Assembly: GCA_024699005.1 (NCBI GenBank)
Contig: JAILQN010000082.1
Coordinates: 1 to 11,364, forward strand
Reading direction: 5' to 3'
From: Clostridia bacterium
GTDB taxonomy: Bacteria; Bacillota_A; Clostridia; Oscillospirales; Acutalibacteraceae
DNA: 11,364 bases
Made by a program: the position numbers and the translations under genes. Shown here one piece after another: positions 1 to 6,875 of the stretch (within the stretch, counting starts at the first letter, position 1; every line of letters starts with the position of its first letter). The notes under the pieces are model-generated. The model saw nothing but the letters and a program-made list of their open reading frames with translations. It had not been told where the DNA came from and ran no database searches.

Positions 1-34
1 GCACAATTAATTACACACTTTACTTGACAAACCC
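1..34. repeat. 34-bp direct repeat, copy 1 (possible transposon end)
   Basis: These 34 bases, from GCACAATTAATTACACAC to TTGACAAACCC, recur identically and in the same orientation at 153-186. Read on the minus strand the repeat starts GGGTTTGTCAAGTAAAGTGT, which resembles the terminal inverted repeats of IS256-type elements of Firmicutes; that assignment is inference. The left limit may lie outside the window. Confidence 0.7.
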
Positions 35-77
35 GTATAATGAAATACGAAAGATATTGACCATCAACGCTTCGGCG

Positions 78-136
78 AAGGATATTTCTGGCATCCGTTC
101 GGGGCTTCGCCCCTCACTCCTGCCGGAAATATCCTT
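78..136. repeat. Long hairpin between the two direct repeats
   Basis: The arms 78-93 and 121-136 (AAGGATATTTCTGGCA and its complement) pair over 16 positions, with one G-T wobble on the plus strand. Inside is a second small hairpin at 101-113 (GGGGC, loop TTC, GCCCC). No open reading frame or T-run accompanies it, so a simple terminator is unlikely. It may be the core of a small non-autonomous element or the subterminal region of a larger one. Confidence 0.6.
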
Positions 137-145
137 TTTGAAAGT

Positions 146-874
146 CTACTTTGCACAATTAATTACACACTTTACTTGACAAACCCTTTTCCAAAAGCTC
201 TCAATGGGCTGATTGTCGCTCGGTGTGCCGGGACGAGACATACTTTTTCTGAAACCGAATTCTTCTACTAATTGCTTTGTTTTCTTGGCTGTATACTGAC
301 AGCCTCTGTCACTGTGATATACTGCACCTGCCGGACGATCAGGATTCCGTCCTACTGCCATTAGCAGAGCATCCTGCACAAGTTTCTGTGTTTGCGTTTT
401 TGCTATGCTCCATCCGACAATCCGTCTGGTTGCAACATCGATGATCCCGCAAACATATACTTTTGTACGATGACACTTTAATTCAGTGATATCCGAACAC
501 CATAAATAATTTGGAATCGTAATTTCAAACTTGTTCTTTACCAGGTTCTCCTCCAGATAATCCGTTTCTGTCGGTCTTGGCTGCCTTTTTCGTCTGCTGC
601 GTCCGCTTTTTGACACTAATCCGTTTCTCTTCAGAATTTTAGCAATTCGGTACTCACTGACTTCGATTCCTGAATTTTGCAGTTCTTTTCGTATACGTAT
701 CCGTCCGTAATTTCCTTTATGCTTTTCAAAACAGTGAATTACTGCTTCCTCGATCTCTTTTTCTTCACTTTCAGATACCTTCGGATTTCGGTAATACTCA
801 CTCCGACCCACTTTTATCAGTCTGCATACTTCGCTCGTGGGATACCCTTTTAATTCCTCTTTCGCAAAAATCAC
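146..874 (-). pseudogene. IS3-family transposase OrfB (DDE integrase), 3' end lost to an insertion
   Basis: This is the catalytic half of an IS3-family transposase, which cuts and joins DNA as an OrfAB fusion. An N-terminal HTH_21-like segment precedes an rve integrase core. The acidic triad is visible: D128 in CSDITE, D189 in HSDRG and E225 in IESFW, with 35 residues between the last two, the IS3 spacing. Residues up to about 229 are transposase; the last 13 come from the 34-bp repeat, which supplies the TAG stop. The family normally has roughly 50 more residues, so the protein is truncated and probably inactive although the triad survives. The frame opens with GTG overlapping the OrfA stop (GTGA), one base back from the OrfA frame, as expected for translational coupling or -1 frameshifting. 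Confidence 0.88.
153..186. repeat. 34-bp direct repeat, copy 2, at the IS3 breakpoint
   Basis: Identical to 1-34, with a period of 152 bp. Its right edge (CCC at 184-186) is where the transposase reading frame of the neighbouring IS3 element stops making family sense, so this looks like the insertion boundary of another element. No target-site duplication can be tested because the other end is not visible. Confidence 0.65.
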
Positions 875-1164
875 TCGTCTGCCGGGTTTTTCGCAAAGTA
901 TGCCGCTGCTTTTTTTAATATCTCGTTCTCCATCCGTAAACGCTCATTTTCTTTTCGCAGCTTCTTTAACTCTGCATCCTGCGGGCGCAGATTCCCTTTC
1001 CCTACAAACGCATCTTCTCCATACGTTTCATAGTCGCTGATCCATTGGTAGAGCATTATCTTGTTTATCCCTAATTTCTCTGCTACTACCGCATGCTTGA
1101 TCCCATCTTTCAATACCAGTTCGCACGCTTTCTGCTTGAATTCTTTTGTGTACGTCCTTTTCAT
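871..1164 (-). CDS. IS3-family transposase OrfA (helix-turn-helix DNA-binding subunit)
   Basis: A 97-residue protein that would bind the ends of the IS and, fused to OrfB, direct transposition. It has an HTH_Tnp_1-type N-terminus (residues about 5-50, around KEFKQKACELV and AVVAEKLGINKIMLYQW). A leucine-zipper coiled coil near the end (LKKLRKENERLRMENEIL) is used for multimerisation in this family. ATG at 1164 is chosen because GAGG (1173-1176) lies eight bases upstream; a GTG at 1173 would overlap that site. The gene looks intact, but its OrfB partner is cut. Confidence 0.88.
   Translation of the reverse strand: MKRTYTKEFKQKACELVLKDGIKHAVVAEKLGINKIMLYQWISDYETYGEDAFVGKGNLRPQDAELKKLRKENERLRMENEILKKAAAYFAKNPADE
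887..891 (-). other. A5 run at the OrfA/OrfB junction, possible -1 frameshift site
   Basis: Minus-strand GCG AAA AAC near the end of OrfA is the only slippery-looking run upstream of the GTGA overlap, and OrfB is in the -1 frame. It is not the classic A-AAA-AAG heptamer, so either weak frameshifting or reinitiation at the GTG could produce OrfB. Confidence 0.35.
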
Positions 1165-1182
1165 TTCTAACACCTCTATTTG

Positions 1183-1211
1183 AGTATATCATTCATTCTT
1201 CGAGGTGTCCA
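1183..1211 (-). promoter_or_regulatory. Transposase promoter in the IS left end
   Basis: On the minus strand TGGACA (1206-1211) and TATACT (1183-1188) are separated by 17 bases, a near-consensus sigma-A promoter firing into OrfA. Having the -35 inside the terminal repeat is common in IS elements. Confidence 0.65.
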
Positions 1212-1238
1212 CTTTTACTATACAACTTTCTATTATTC

Positions 1239-1269
1239 ATTATTCAGTCTTAAGTATTTATTATTCAGT
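1239..1269. repeat. Short direct repeat ATTATTCAGT (x2) upstream of the glycan block
   Basis: ATTATTCAGT occurs at 1239-1248 and 1260-1269, 21 bp apart (two helical turns), in AT-rich DNA just before the promoter at 1284. It could be an activator site or merely low-complexity sequence beside the IS end. Confidence 0.3.
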
Positions 1270-1283
1270 GAAAGATTATCCCG

Positions 1284-1312
1284 TTTACAAATATCTTTTT
1301 TTGTAGTATACT
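1284..1312 (+). promoter_or_regulatory. Sigma-A promoter with inverted repeat in the spacer (P1)
   Basis: TTTACA (1284-1289), a 17-base spacer and TATACT (1307-1312) form a strong promoter for the gene starting at 1365. The segment ACAAA...TTTGT spanning the -35 end and the spacer is an inverted repeat, so a repressor could sit there. The module is almost repeated at 10390-10418. The spacer carries a run of seven T. Confidence 0.75.
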
Positions 1313-1351
1313 CTTAATAACAAAACCGTTTATTATCCTCATCATACGTCC

Positions 1352-1357
1352 GGAGGG
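1352..1357 (+). promoter_or_regulatory. Ribosome binding site GGAGGG
   Basis: A strong Shine-Dalgarno sequence seven bases before ATG 1365; it fixes that start. Confidence 0.8.
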
Positions 1358-1364
1358 AATCATC

Positions 1365-3062
1365 ATGAAACGCACCATTGTGTCCTGTCTCGCCGCGCTG
1401 TCCGCCGTGGCTGCGAGTCCGATCTTCTTTTACGCTTTCCCGAAATGGGTGCCGCCGCTTTATTTCATTTCAATAATGCTGTACGCATTTGCCGCGGGAG
1501 CGATCGCATGGCTGTTTTCGGAGAAGACGCCGCTGCTGACAGGATTGATCGCATTCGCCGCCTACGCCGCGGGCTTCTGCGCGGTCACGTTTCTGATCAA
1601 CAACGTGATCCTGCACGCCAACCAGTCGGGAAAGGCGACGCTGATCATCGCTTTCGTGAACGCGGTTTTCTTTATCATCTATTACCTTGTGATTTCCCGC
1701 GGGAAAAAGCACCGGCGGGCTTTCGCGGTCTGCGCGGTGCTGGTATCCGTACTCCCGGTGATCGCGTATCTCTTCGTCCAGTGCGTGCCGTTCTCCGGCG
1801 GGGTGAAATCCGTCGTAGGCTCCACAGACGCGGAACCCATCGCGGCGGCACGGCGCGAATACCGCTTTGACCGCGAACGGCTGCTGCTGGGCGCCTACTG
1901 CCTGCCCAAGGGTGAAAACTACGAAACGCTGCGCGAATGGCTGCGCGACGCGGGGCTGGAGTTTTACGTCGGCGCGTGGGGCGACGCTCTCACCGGGGAC
2001 GATCTTTCATGGCTGGCGGAAAACGGCATGGGCGTATTCCTCCCAAATCCGGACGATTACAAAGACGCGGATTCCCCGGCGATCTGGGGCATAGACCTGA
2101 AGGATGAACCCGGCGCCTCCGAATTCAAAGACCTCGCCGGGAGCGTGCAGGCGCTTTACGCAGAAAACGCCGACCGGTTCCCGCTGATCAACCTTTTCCC
2201 GATGTACGCCAACGGCGACCAGCTCGGGGAACACGCCAAATCGCCCTTTGTGACCGACGGAGCGCGGGCAGACGCGTTAAACAAGGCTTCCGCGCAGTAC
2301 CGCATGCATCTGAGCGACTATATCGGCACGATCGACTCGGATATCATCAGCGTGGATATCTATCCCCTCGAACTGGATCAGAATACCGGACGCATGGACA
2401 CTTACGGTTACTGGCTGCGAAATCTGGACATCCTTGCCGAAGCCTGCCGCGCCTCCGGACGCGATCTCTGGGTGATAACGCAGGCGGCGGGCACCGAAGG
2501 GAGCGGCGGCGGCAAACGCTGGTGCGATACCGCGGAGGATCAGCGCTGGCAGAATTACGTTTCCCTCTCGTTCGGCACGAAGGCGATCATTTACGCCTGC
2601 TATTATACCGGCTGGTGGGATTCAGAATCGCATATGATCACCGACGAAGGCGAGCGTACCGATACCTACTACGCCGTGCAGCAGGTAAACGGCGAAATGG
2701 CCGCCCTCGCCGAAGAATACGGCAGGTACGAGAACCACGGCGCGGTCCTTCTCAACGGATCAAAAGCCGCCGGCGGGAAGCTCGGCCTTGTGAAGGTAGA
2801 CGACGCTTTCACGCCCGACGTCGGGACTGACGCGCCGCTGCTGTGCGGCTGCTTTACGGAGAAAGACGGCGACGGCAGGGCGTTCGTCTTCACGAATATG
2901 TACGAGCCGCAGTCCGGCAAAGAAGCGGCGTTCTCCGCGAGCTTCCCCGGCGCGAAGAATATCACGGTCTACCGCATGGGCGAGGTTTCCGAAATCGCCG
3001 GCGACACGCTTGAGCTGACGCTGGAAAACCGCGAAGGCGTATTTGTGACGGTCGCATACTGA
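1365..3062 (+). CDS. Membrane-anchored glycosidase-like protein (five TM helices, TIM-barrel-like domain, C-terminal beta domain)
   Basis: A 565-residue protein of unnamed family. Residues 4-139 form about five hydrophobic helices (roughly 4-24, 31-51, 55-79, 92-110, 119-139). The basic loop SRGKKHRR after helix 4 and the MKR start lie on the same predicted side, so the large C-terminal part should face outside the cell. Residues about 170-460 read like a glycoside hydrolase TIM barrel: GAYCLPKGENYETLREWL, then WGIDLKDEP with E248 as a candidate acid/base, SVDIYP at 329-334, and WVITQAAG where a second catalytic carboxylate might be expected but Q373 is found. A beta-rich tail (about 470-565) resembles the accessory domain behind many GH barrels. 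Its neighbour encodes a GH3 enzyme, so a role in glycan capture or trimming at the surface is inferred. Catalysis is not certain; a sugar-sensing role is possible. Confidence 0.7.
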   Translation: MKRTIVSCLAALSAVAASPIFFYAFPKWVPPLYFISIMLYAFAAGAIAWLFSEKTPLLTGLIAFAAYAAGFCAVTFLINNVILHANQSGKATLIIAFVNAVFFIIYYLVISRGKKHRRAFAVCAVLVSVLPVIAYLFVQCVPFSGGVKSVVGSTDAEPIAAARREYRFDRERLLLGAYCLPKGENYETLREWLRDAGLEFYVGAWGDALTGDDLSWLAENGMGVFLPNPDDYKDADSPAIWGIDLKDEPGASEFKDLAGSVQALYAENADRFPLINLFPMYANGDQLGEHAKSPFVTDGARADALNKASAQYRMHLSDYIGTIDSDIISVDIYPLELDQNTGRMDTYGYWLRNLDILAEACRASGRDLWVITQAAGTEGSGGGKRWCDTAEDQRWQNYVSLSFGTKAIIYACYYTGWWDSESHMITDEGERTDTYYAVQQVNGEMAALAEEYGRYENHGAVLLNGSKAAGGKLGLVKVDDAFTPDVGTDAPLLCGCFTEKDGDGRAFVFTNMYEPQSGKEAAFSASFPGAKNITVYRMGEVSEIAGDTLELTLENREGVFVTVAY

Positions 3063-3100
3063 CCGGCAGCGTCATCTCTTATAATAATAAAATAAATGCA

Positions 3101-3130
3101 GTTTTGTTTACAGAAAGGTATTGACAAAAC
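3101..3130 (+). promoter_or_regulatory. Inverted repeat over the ribosome-binding region of the GH3 gene
   Basis: GTTTTGT (3101-3107) and ACAAAAC (3124-3130) are perfectly complementary. The 16-base loop contains AGAAAGG and the first bases of the alternative TTG start. As RNA it would present or mask this ribosome site; as DNA it could be an operator. Confidence 0.4.
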
Positions 3131-3141
3131 AGAGTGATCAT

Positions 3142-5607
3142 ATGAAAACGACTCCCGAAATACGCGAACGCGCCGAAGCGCTCGTGCGTCAGATGACGAC
3201 AGAGGAAAAACTGAATATAATCGTGGAAACTTCCGAGGCGATAGAACGTCTCGGCATACCGAAGTATTACCACGGCAACGAGGCGCTGCACGGCGTCGTG
3301 CGTCCGGGGCACTTTACCGTGTTCCCCCAGGCCATAGCCCTCGGCGCCATGTTTGACGACGGTTTTCTTGAAACGGTCGCCGACGCGATCTCAACGGAAT
3401 CCCGCGCGGCTTACTTCAGCGGCCCGGTAGACGCCGACGACATCGGGGCCAGGGGCGGACGCTATAACGGTCTGCTCGCGTTCTGGTCGCCCGATCTGAA
3501 CCTCGCCCGGGACCCGCGCTGGGGCAGGACCGCGGAGACTTACGGGGAGGATCCGTATCTCGCCGGCAGGAACGGCGCCGCATTCGTGCGCGGACTGCAG
3601 GGGAAGAATCAAAAATACCTGAAGGCCATCGCCACGCCGAAGCATTTTACCGCCAACAACGAGGAACACAACCGGTTTTCGTGCAACGCGGTCATGAGCG
3701 AAAAGACGCTGCGCGAATATCATCTTGAGCCCTTCAGGATGGCGGTACAGGAGGGCGGCTGCGAAGCCGTGATGGGCGCATACAACGCGATAAACGGCAC
3801 GCCCTGCCATGCGAACCGCCGGCTGCTTACGGACATCCTGCGGGGAGAATGGGGCTTTAACGGCTACGTCGTCTCGGACTGTGGCGGAGTCGGGGCGATA
3901 TATGAGGACCACAAATACACCCCGACGCCCCAGGACGCCGCCGCGGCGGGACTGAACGCGGGCGTAGACCTCGAATGCGGCGGTTACGCGGAATATGAAA
4001 ACACGTATACGGCTTTTCTGGGCGAATGCCTTGCCGACGGCAGGATCACCGAGGAACGCCTGGACGAAGCGGCATGCAGGGTGCTGTCCGCGAGGATAAA
4101 GGCGGGCCAGTTCGACGATCCGGAAAAGATCCCGTGGCATACGCTGACTCAGGACGTTATCGGCTGCGAAGACCATCGCAGACGGGCTTACGAAGCGGCG
4201 GTAAAATCGGCGGTGCTGCTGAAAAACGACGGCGTTCTGCCCATTAGGGACGGCACGAAGATTGCCGTGATCGGAAACAACGCCGACTGCGTCCAGTTCG
4301 GCGATTACAGCGGACGGCCGCGCAACGCGCCCGTGTCCCCCATCGGGGGCATCCGCGCTGTCGCGGGCGGCGACGCGGAGCTGATCCCCTGGCAGTGGGA
4401 AGACGATACGGACGCCTTTGCACCGGTCCCCTCCTCCGCCCTATCCTACGGCGGCAGGCCCGGCGTTCAGGGCAGCTATTACGACAACGACGGTTTCAAA
4501 GGGCTGCCGGCGACGCGCACGGATGAAAACATCGACTTTTCCTGGGCGGACCAGGCTCCCGATCCCATTATAAAGACGGCGGAATTCTCCGTGATATGGC
4601 GGGGAGAGATCCTTCCGCCCGCCGACGGCGGATATCTTTTCTCGGTACAGTTCTCCGGCAGCGCCAAATGCTGCCCGCCGGAACTCAGCATCGGCGGCAT
4701 GACCGTCTCTCCCGAAGAACCTGTTATCCTGAAGGCCGGGGAAGCCGTTCCGTTCCTGCTTCGGTACCGAAAGAATCAGGCCGCGCCGTCCGTGCGGTTC
4801 ACTTGGAAGAAACCGAAACAAACGCCCGACGCCATCTTCTCCCGTGAAATAGAAGCGGCGAAAAAAGCCGACGCCGTGGTCGCGGTCATAGGCCTCGGCA
4901 TACAGTATGAGCGCGAGGGCAAGGACAAGACCGACCTCTCCCTCCCGCCGGAGCAGACCGCGCTTTTACAGGCCGTTCATAAAGTCAACAAAAACCTGAT
5001 CGTCGTACTGGAAAACGGAAGCGCGCTCTCCATCCCGTGGGTCGCAGAAAACGCTGCCGCTGCGCTGGATATATGGTACCCCGGCGAACAGGGAGGAACG
5101 GCGCTTGCCGACCTGCTGTACGGAAAAGTCTCGCCCTCCGGCAGACTGCCGCTCTCGTTCCCCGCGAACACGGAGGATCTTCCGCCCTTCGACGATTACG
5201 AAATGTCCCACGGCAGGACGTACATGTACTCGAAGATCCCGGCGCTGTACCCCTTCGGATTCGGTCTCTCCTATACGCGCTTCGTCTACTCCGGAATACG
5301 CAGGACCGAGGAAGGCGCTGCGGTCACGGTAACGAACGCCGGCGAAATGGAAGCGGACGAGGTCGTTCAGCTCTATATCGATTCGGCGGGCATGCCCGAT
5401 CAGCCCCGCCTGAGGCTGAAAGGATTCCGGCGCATACGACTGCGCCCGGGCGAATCCGGCGAAGTGACTTTCCCGCTGACGGACGAGAGCTTTTCACTGT
5501 TTGATACTGACGGAAATCGCCGCCTGTTCCCGGGGACTTATACCGTGTATATAGGCGGAGGACAACCAGACGCCAAGACTCAAAAAATTGAGGTTGAAAT
5601 CGCATGA
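3142..5607 (+). CDS. Glycoside hydrolase family 3 beta-glycosidase with PA14 insert (beta-glucosidase/beta-xylosidase type)
   Basis: An 821-residue retaining exo-glycosidase with no signal peptide, so it should cleave imported beta-linked oligosaccharides in the cytoplasm. The N-terminal GH3 barrel shows RDPRWGR (123-129), GEDPYLAG, KHFTANNEE (from K167) and VVSDCGG with nucleophile D246. The alpha/beta second domain begins near AVKSAVLLKNDGVLPI (about 352) and carries YEREGKD; E590 or E592 is the likely acid/base. A PA14 domain (about 440-560, from GVQGSYYDNDGF) is inserted in it, as in many GH3 enzymes, where it shapes the sugar-binding site. A fibronectin III-like domain ends the protein. 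ATG 3142 is preferred; a TTG at 3121 is in frame, but its AGAAAGG is only two bases away. The gene lies 79 bp after the membrane GH-like gene and is probably in its operon. The VSDCGG form recalls beta-xylosidases, but substrate is not fixed by sequence. Confidence 0.93.
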   Translation: MKTTPEIRERAEALVRQMTTEEKLNIIVETSEAIERLGIPKYYHGNEALHGVVRPGHFTVFPQAIALGAMFDDGFLETVADAISTESRAAYFSGPVDADDIGARGGRYNGLLAFWSPDLNLARDPRWGRTAETYGEDPYLAGRNGAAFVRGLQGKNQKYLKAIATPKHFTANNEEHNRFSCNAVMSEKTLREYHLEPFRMAVQEGGCEAVMGAYNAINGTPCHANRRLLTDILRGEWGFNGYVVSDCGGVGAIYEDHKYTPTPQDAAAAGLNAGVDLECGGYAEYENTYTAFLGECLADGRITEERLDEAACRVLSARIKAGQFDDPEKIPWHTLTQDVIGCEDHRRRAYEAAVKSAVLLKNDGVLPIRDGTKIAVIGNNADCVQFGDYSGRPRNAPVSPIGGIRAVAGGDAELIPWQWEDDTDAFAPVPSSALSYGGRPGVQGSYYDNDGFKGLPATRTDENIDFSWADQAPDPIIKTAEFSVIWRGEILPPADGGYLFSVQFSGSAKCCPPELSIGGMTVSPEEPVILKAGEAVPFLLRYRKNQAAPSVRFTWKKPKQTPDAIFSREIEAAKKADAVVAVIGLGIQYEREGKDKTDLSLPPEQTALLQAVHKVNKNLIVVLENGSALSIPWVAENAAAALDIWYPGEQGGTALADLLYGKVSPSGRLPLSFPANTEDLPPFDDYEMSHGRTYMYSKIPALYPFGFGLSYTRFVYSGIRRTEEGAAVTVTNAGEMEADEVVQLYIDSAGMPDQPRLRLKGFRRIRLRPGESGEVTFPLTDESFSLFDTDGNRRLFPGTYTVYIGGGQPDAKTQKIEVEIA

Positions 5608-5641
5608 TTGCATCTATTTAAGATAAAAAACAAGGCGTCCA

Positions 5642-5653
5642 ATGTTGCAACAT
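5642..5653. repeat. Perfect 12-bp palindrome ATGTTGCAACAT
   Basis: A fully symmetric site in the gap after the GH3 stop codon. It could be a protein-binding site; no gene start is close enough on the plus strand to give it an obvious target. Confidence 0.3.
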
Positions 5654-5674
5654 CAACAAATCTTACGGTTCGAG

Positions 5675-5718
5675 ATATGTATCGGTCCTGCCTTCCAATG
5701 GGCAGGACCGATACATAT
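5675..5718. terminator. 18-bp perfect hairpin between convergent genes, no T-run
   Basis: ATATGTATCGGTCCTGCC (5675-5692) and its exact complement (5701-5718) enclose eight bases. It sits between the 3' ends of the GH3 gene (plus) and the specificity-subunit gene (minus), so a bidirectional transcription barrier is the simplest reading. The missing T-run on both sides argues against an ordinary intrinsic terminator; a processing or stabilising stem, or a small-repeat remnant, is possible. Confidence 0.5.
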
Positions 5719-5721
5719 TCG

Positions 5722-5738
5722 CGTTTCCGTGCGAAACG
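5722..5738. repeat. Small hairpin CGTTTC/GAAACG next to the long hairpin
   Basis: CGTTTC (5722-5727) pairs with GAAACG (5733-5738) over a five-base loop, three bases from the longer hairpin. Together they make a structured 3' end shared by the two converging transcripts. I see nothing else definite in the rest of the gap up to 5795. Confidence 0.4.
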
Positions 5739-5795
5739 GCAGTAGGCACAGTGTTACAGCTCTACAGCAAGCATTTTCATCTCAAGTGCTGTATT

Positions 5796-6875
5796 CTAAA
5801 CCCTTTTATGAACTCCCAAATGCAAATTCATATACGACAAATAACATCTATATTTTTCACTCATTATCATTTTTCCTACAGTTTCCATTAATGTGTAATC
5901 AGGCTCCCCCATATCGGTTATGGGAAGCATTATTTGCATTTTATTCAATCTTGCATCATTAATTTCACGATTAAAATTAAAATTGTTTGCCTGTTCTTTT
6001 AAAACACATGCAAGAAACAAATATTGCCATTTGTTCAATCCGAGGTGTTTCAAATGCGTTACATGATCACTTGCCACAAAAGAAAATGGCTCATAAAAAG
6101 CAGAACCAACGCTCCCACTGTTTGCAATACTAATGCAATTATTAAAAACACGAGTTCCCTCACTTGCTTCTATAAACCCATCTATACCATTGTTCTCTCC
6201 TGTCGAAGATACATATGGGACATTGCCGGGTCTATGATCTGCCTTTTTCAACCGCTTTCCGCGCTCATTTTCAGAAAAAACAGCAACAACATAAAATGAA
6301 TTCCAGACACAATTATTTAACAGGTATGTTACCCCCCCCCATTTGTTTACATTGCCCAATTCTTCAACCTGTTTTTCTGCATATTGCACATATTTTTTAC
6401 ATTTGCATTCCATCAATTCATGGATATAATGCTCCATAAACTGATAATCGGGTTCTCCATTATCGGCAACAGGAAGCATTATGGACTGACGCTTCATTCT
6501 TTGTTCATTGAATTTATAAGCATATTGATATTTACTCTTTTGTTTTCTTACTACAGTACTCATAAACAACAACACATATTTGTTATCAGAATGGTGCTTC
6601 AGATGAAGACGCTTAACATCATCAGAAAAAATACATTCATAAGAATGATAAAACGCTTCACAAACACTACCGTTATAATTGATACCTAAAACATTATGAT
6701 CTACAGACTCATTGGAATTGCCACAAAAACCTGTAACACCATTATTGCTGTCTGATGCACCTATGAACGGTCTATCTCCTGAAATCATATTTCGTTTTTC
6801 TAACCGTTTTCCGGAAAATATATTAAATATTTCTTCTATTTTGAAATCTTTCCACTCTCTTTCATCAAGCCTCAT
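5796..6875 (-). CDS. Specificity (S) subunit of a BcgI-like type IIB restriction-modification system
   Basis: A 359-residue protein that picks the bipartite DNA target for the nuclease-methylase subunit encoded just upstream. It consists of two similar halves, each a target-recognition domain followed by a conserved helix region: compare QSIMLPVADNGEPDY in the first half with MQIMLPITDMGEPDY in the second, and GKRLEK with GKRLKK near the half starts. The length matches BcgI B-type subunits (about 340). ATG 6875 is chosen because AGAAGG (6884-6889) lies eight bases before it; GTG 6884 and ATG 6881 are too close to that site. It overlaps the stop of the upstream gene by 11 bases, which implies translational coupling. 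A run of nine G at codons 179-182, the midpoint, can switch the second half off by slippage. Confidence 0.88.
   Translation of the reverse strand: MRLDEREWKDFKIEEIFNIFSGKRLEKRNMISGDRPFIGASDSNNGVTGFCGNSNESVDHNVLGINYNGSVCEAFYHSYECIFSDDVKRLHLKHHSDNKYVLLFMSTVVRKQKSKYQYAYKFNEQRMKRQSIMLPVADNGEPDYQFMEHYIHELMECKCKKYVQYAEKQVEELGNVNKWGGVTYLLNNCVWNSFYVVAVFSENERGKRLKKADHRPGNVPYVSSTGENNGIDGFIEASEGTRVFNNCISIANSGSVGSAFYEPFSFVASDHVTHLKHLGLNKWQYLFLACVLKEQANNFNFNREINDARLNKMQIMLPITDMGEPDYTLMETVGKMIMSEKYRCYLSYMNLHLGVHKRV
5897..5933. repeat. Intragenic repeat in the S gene, second-half copy
   Basis: This 37-base segment aligns without gaps to 6446-6482. It ends in GGAAGCATTAT in both and encodes the ML-P-x-x-D-x-GEPDY signature. 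The copies lie 549 bp apart, in the same orientation. Confidence 0.6.
6332..6340 (-). repeat. Homopolymer G9 (coding strand) in the S gene, candidate phase-variation tract
   Basis: The coding strand reads TGG GGG GGG GTA ACA. With eight G the frame becomes TGG GGG GGG TAA, an immediate stop; with ten G it reaches TAA after GGT AAC ATA CCT GTT AAA. The tract lies at codons 179-182 of 359, between the two recognition halves. Such G runs slip during replication and are a known switch in restriction-modification genes. Confidence 0.75.
6446..6482. repeat. Intragenic repeat in the S gene, first-half copy
   Basis: Counterpart of 5897-5933, preserved at nucleotide as well as protein level. It reflects the internal duplication of S subunits and could seed recombination between the halves. 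Confidence 0.6.

Larger units (their letters stand above)
187..1224 (-). mobile_element. IS3-family insertion sequence, 3' truncated
   Basis: The element holds OrfA and a cut OrfB. The left end is placed at 1224, where the minus strand reads TGTATAGTAAAAGTGGACAC; the starting TG and the GTGGACAC core match the usual IS3-family ends. The right end is missing because sequence carrying the 34-bp repeat begins at 186. The remaining 1,038 bp would be about 85-90 percent of a usual element, by inference from family size. Confidence 0.75.

Noticed and set aside
1296..1302. T7 run in the P1 spacer as a second phase-variation site
   Set aside because: Seven T is short for efficient slippage and the run merely replaces mixed bases found in P2; not enough to claim a switch.
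1445..1870. Alternative plus-strand frame in the membrane-protein gene
   Set aside because: Arginine-rich shadow of the real frame, which has a strong ribosome site and clear transmembrane helices.
3391..4176. Long minus-strand open frame (261 codons) within the GH3 gene
   Set aside because: The plus frame here carries the GH3 motifs (RDPRWGR, KHF, VSDCGG); the opposite frame is open because of high GC and shows no recognisable domain.
5642..5962. Plus-strand frame after GH3
   Set aside because: It crosses both hairpins and then runs antisense to the S gene; no protein family is visible.
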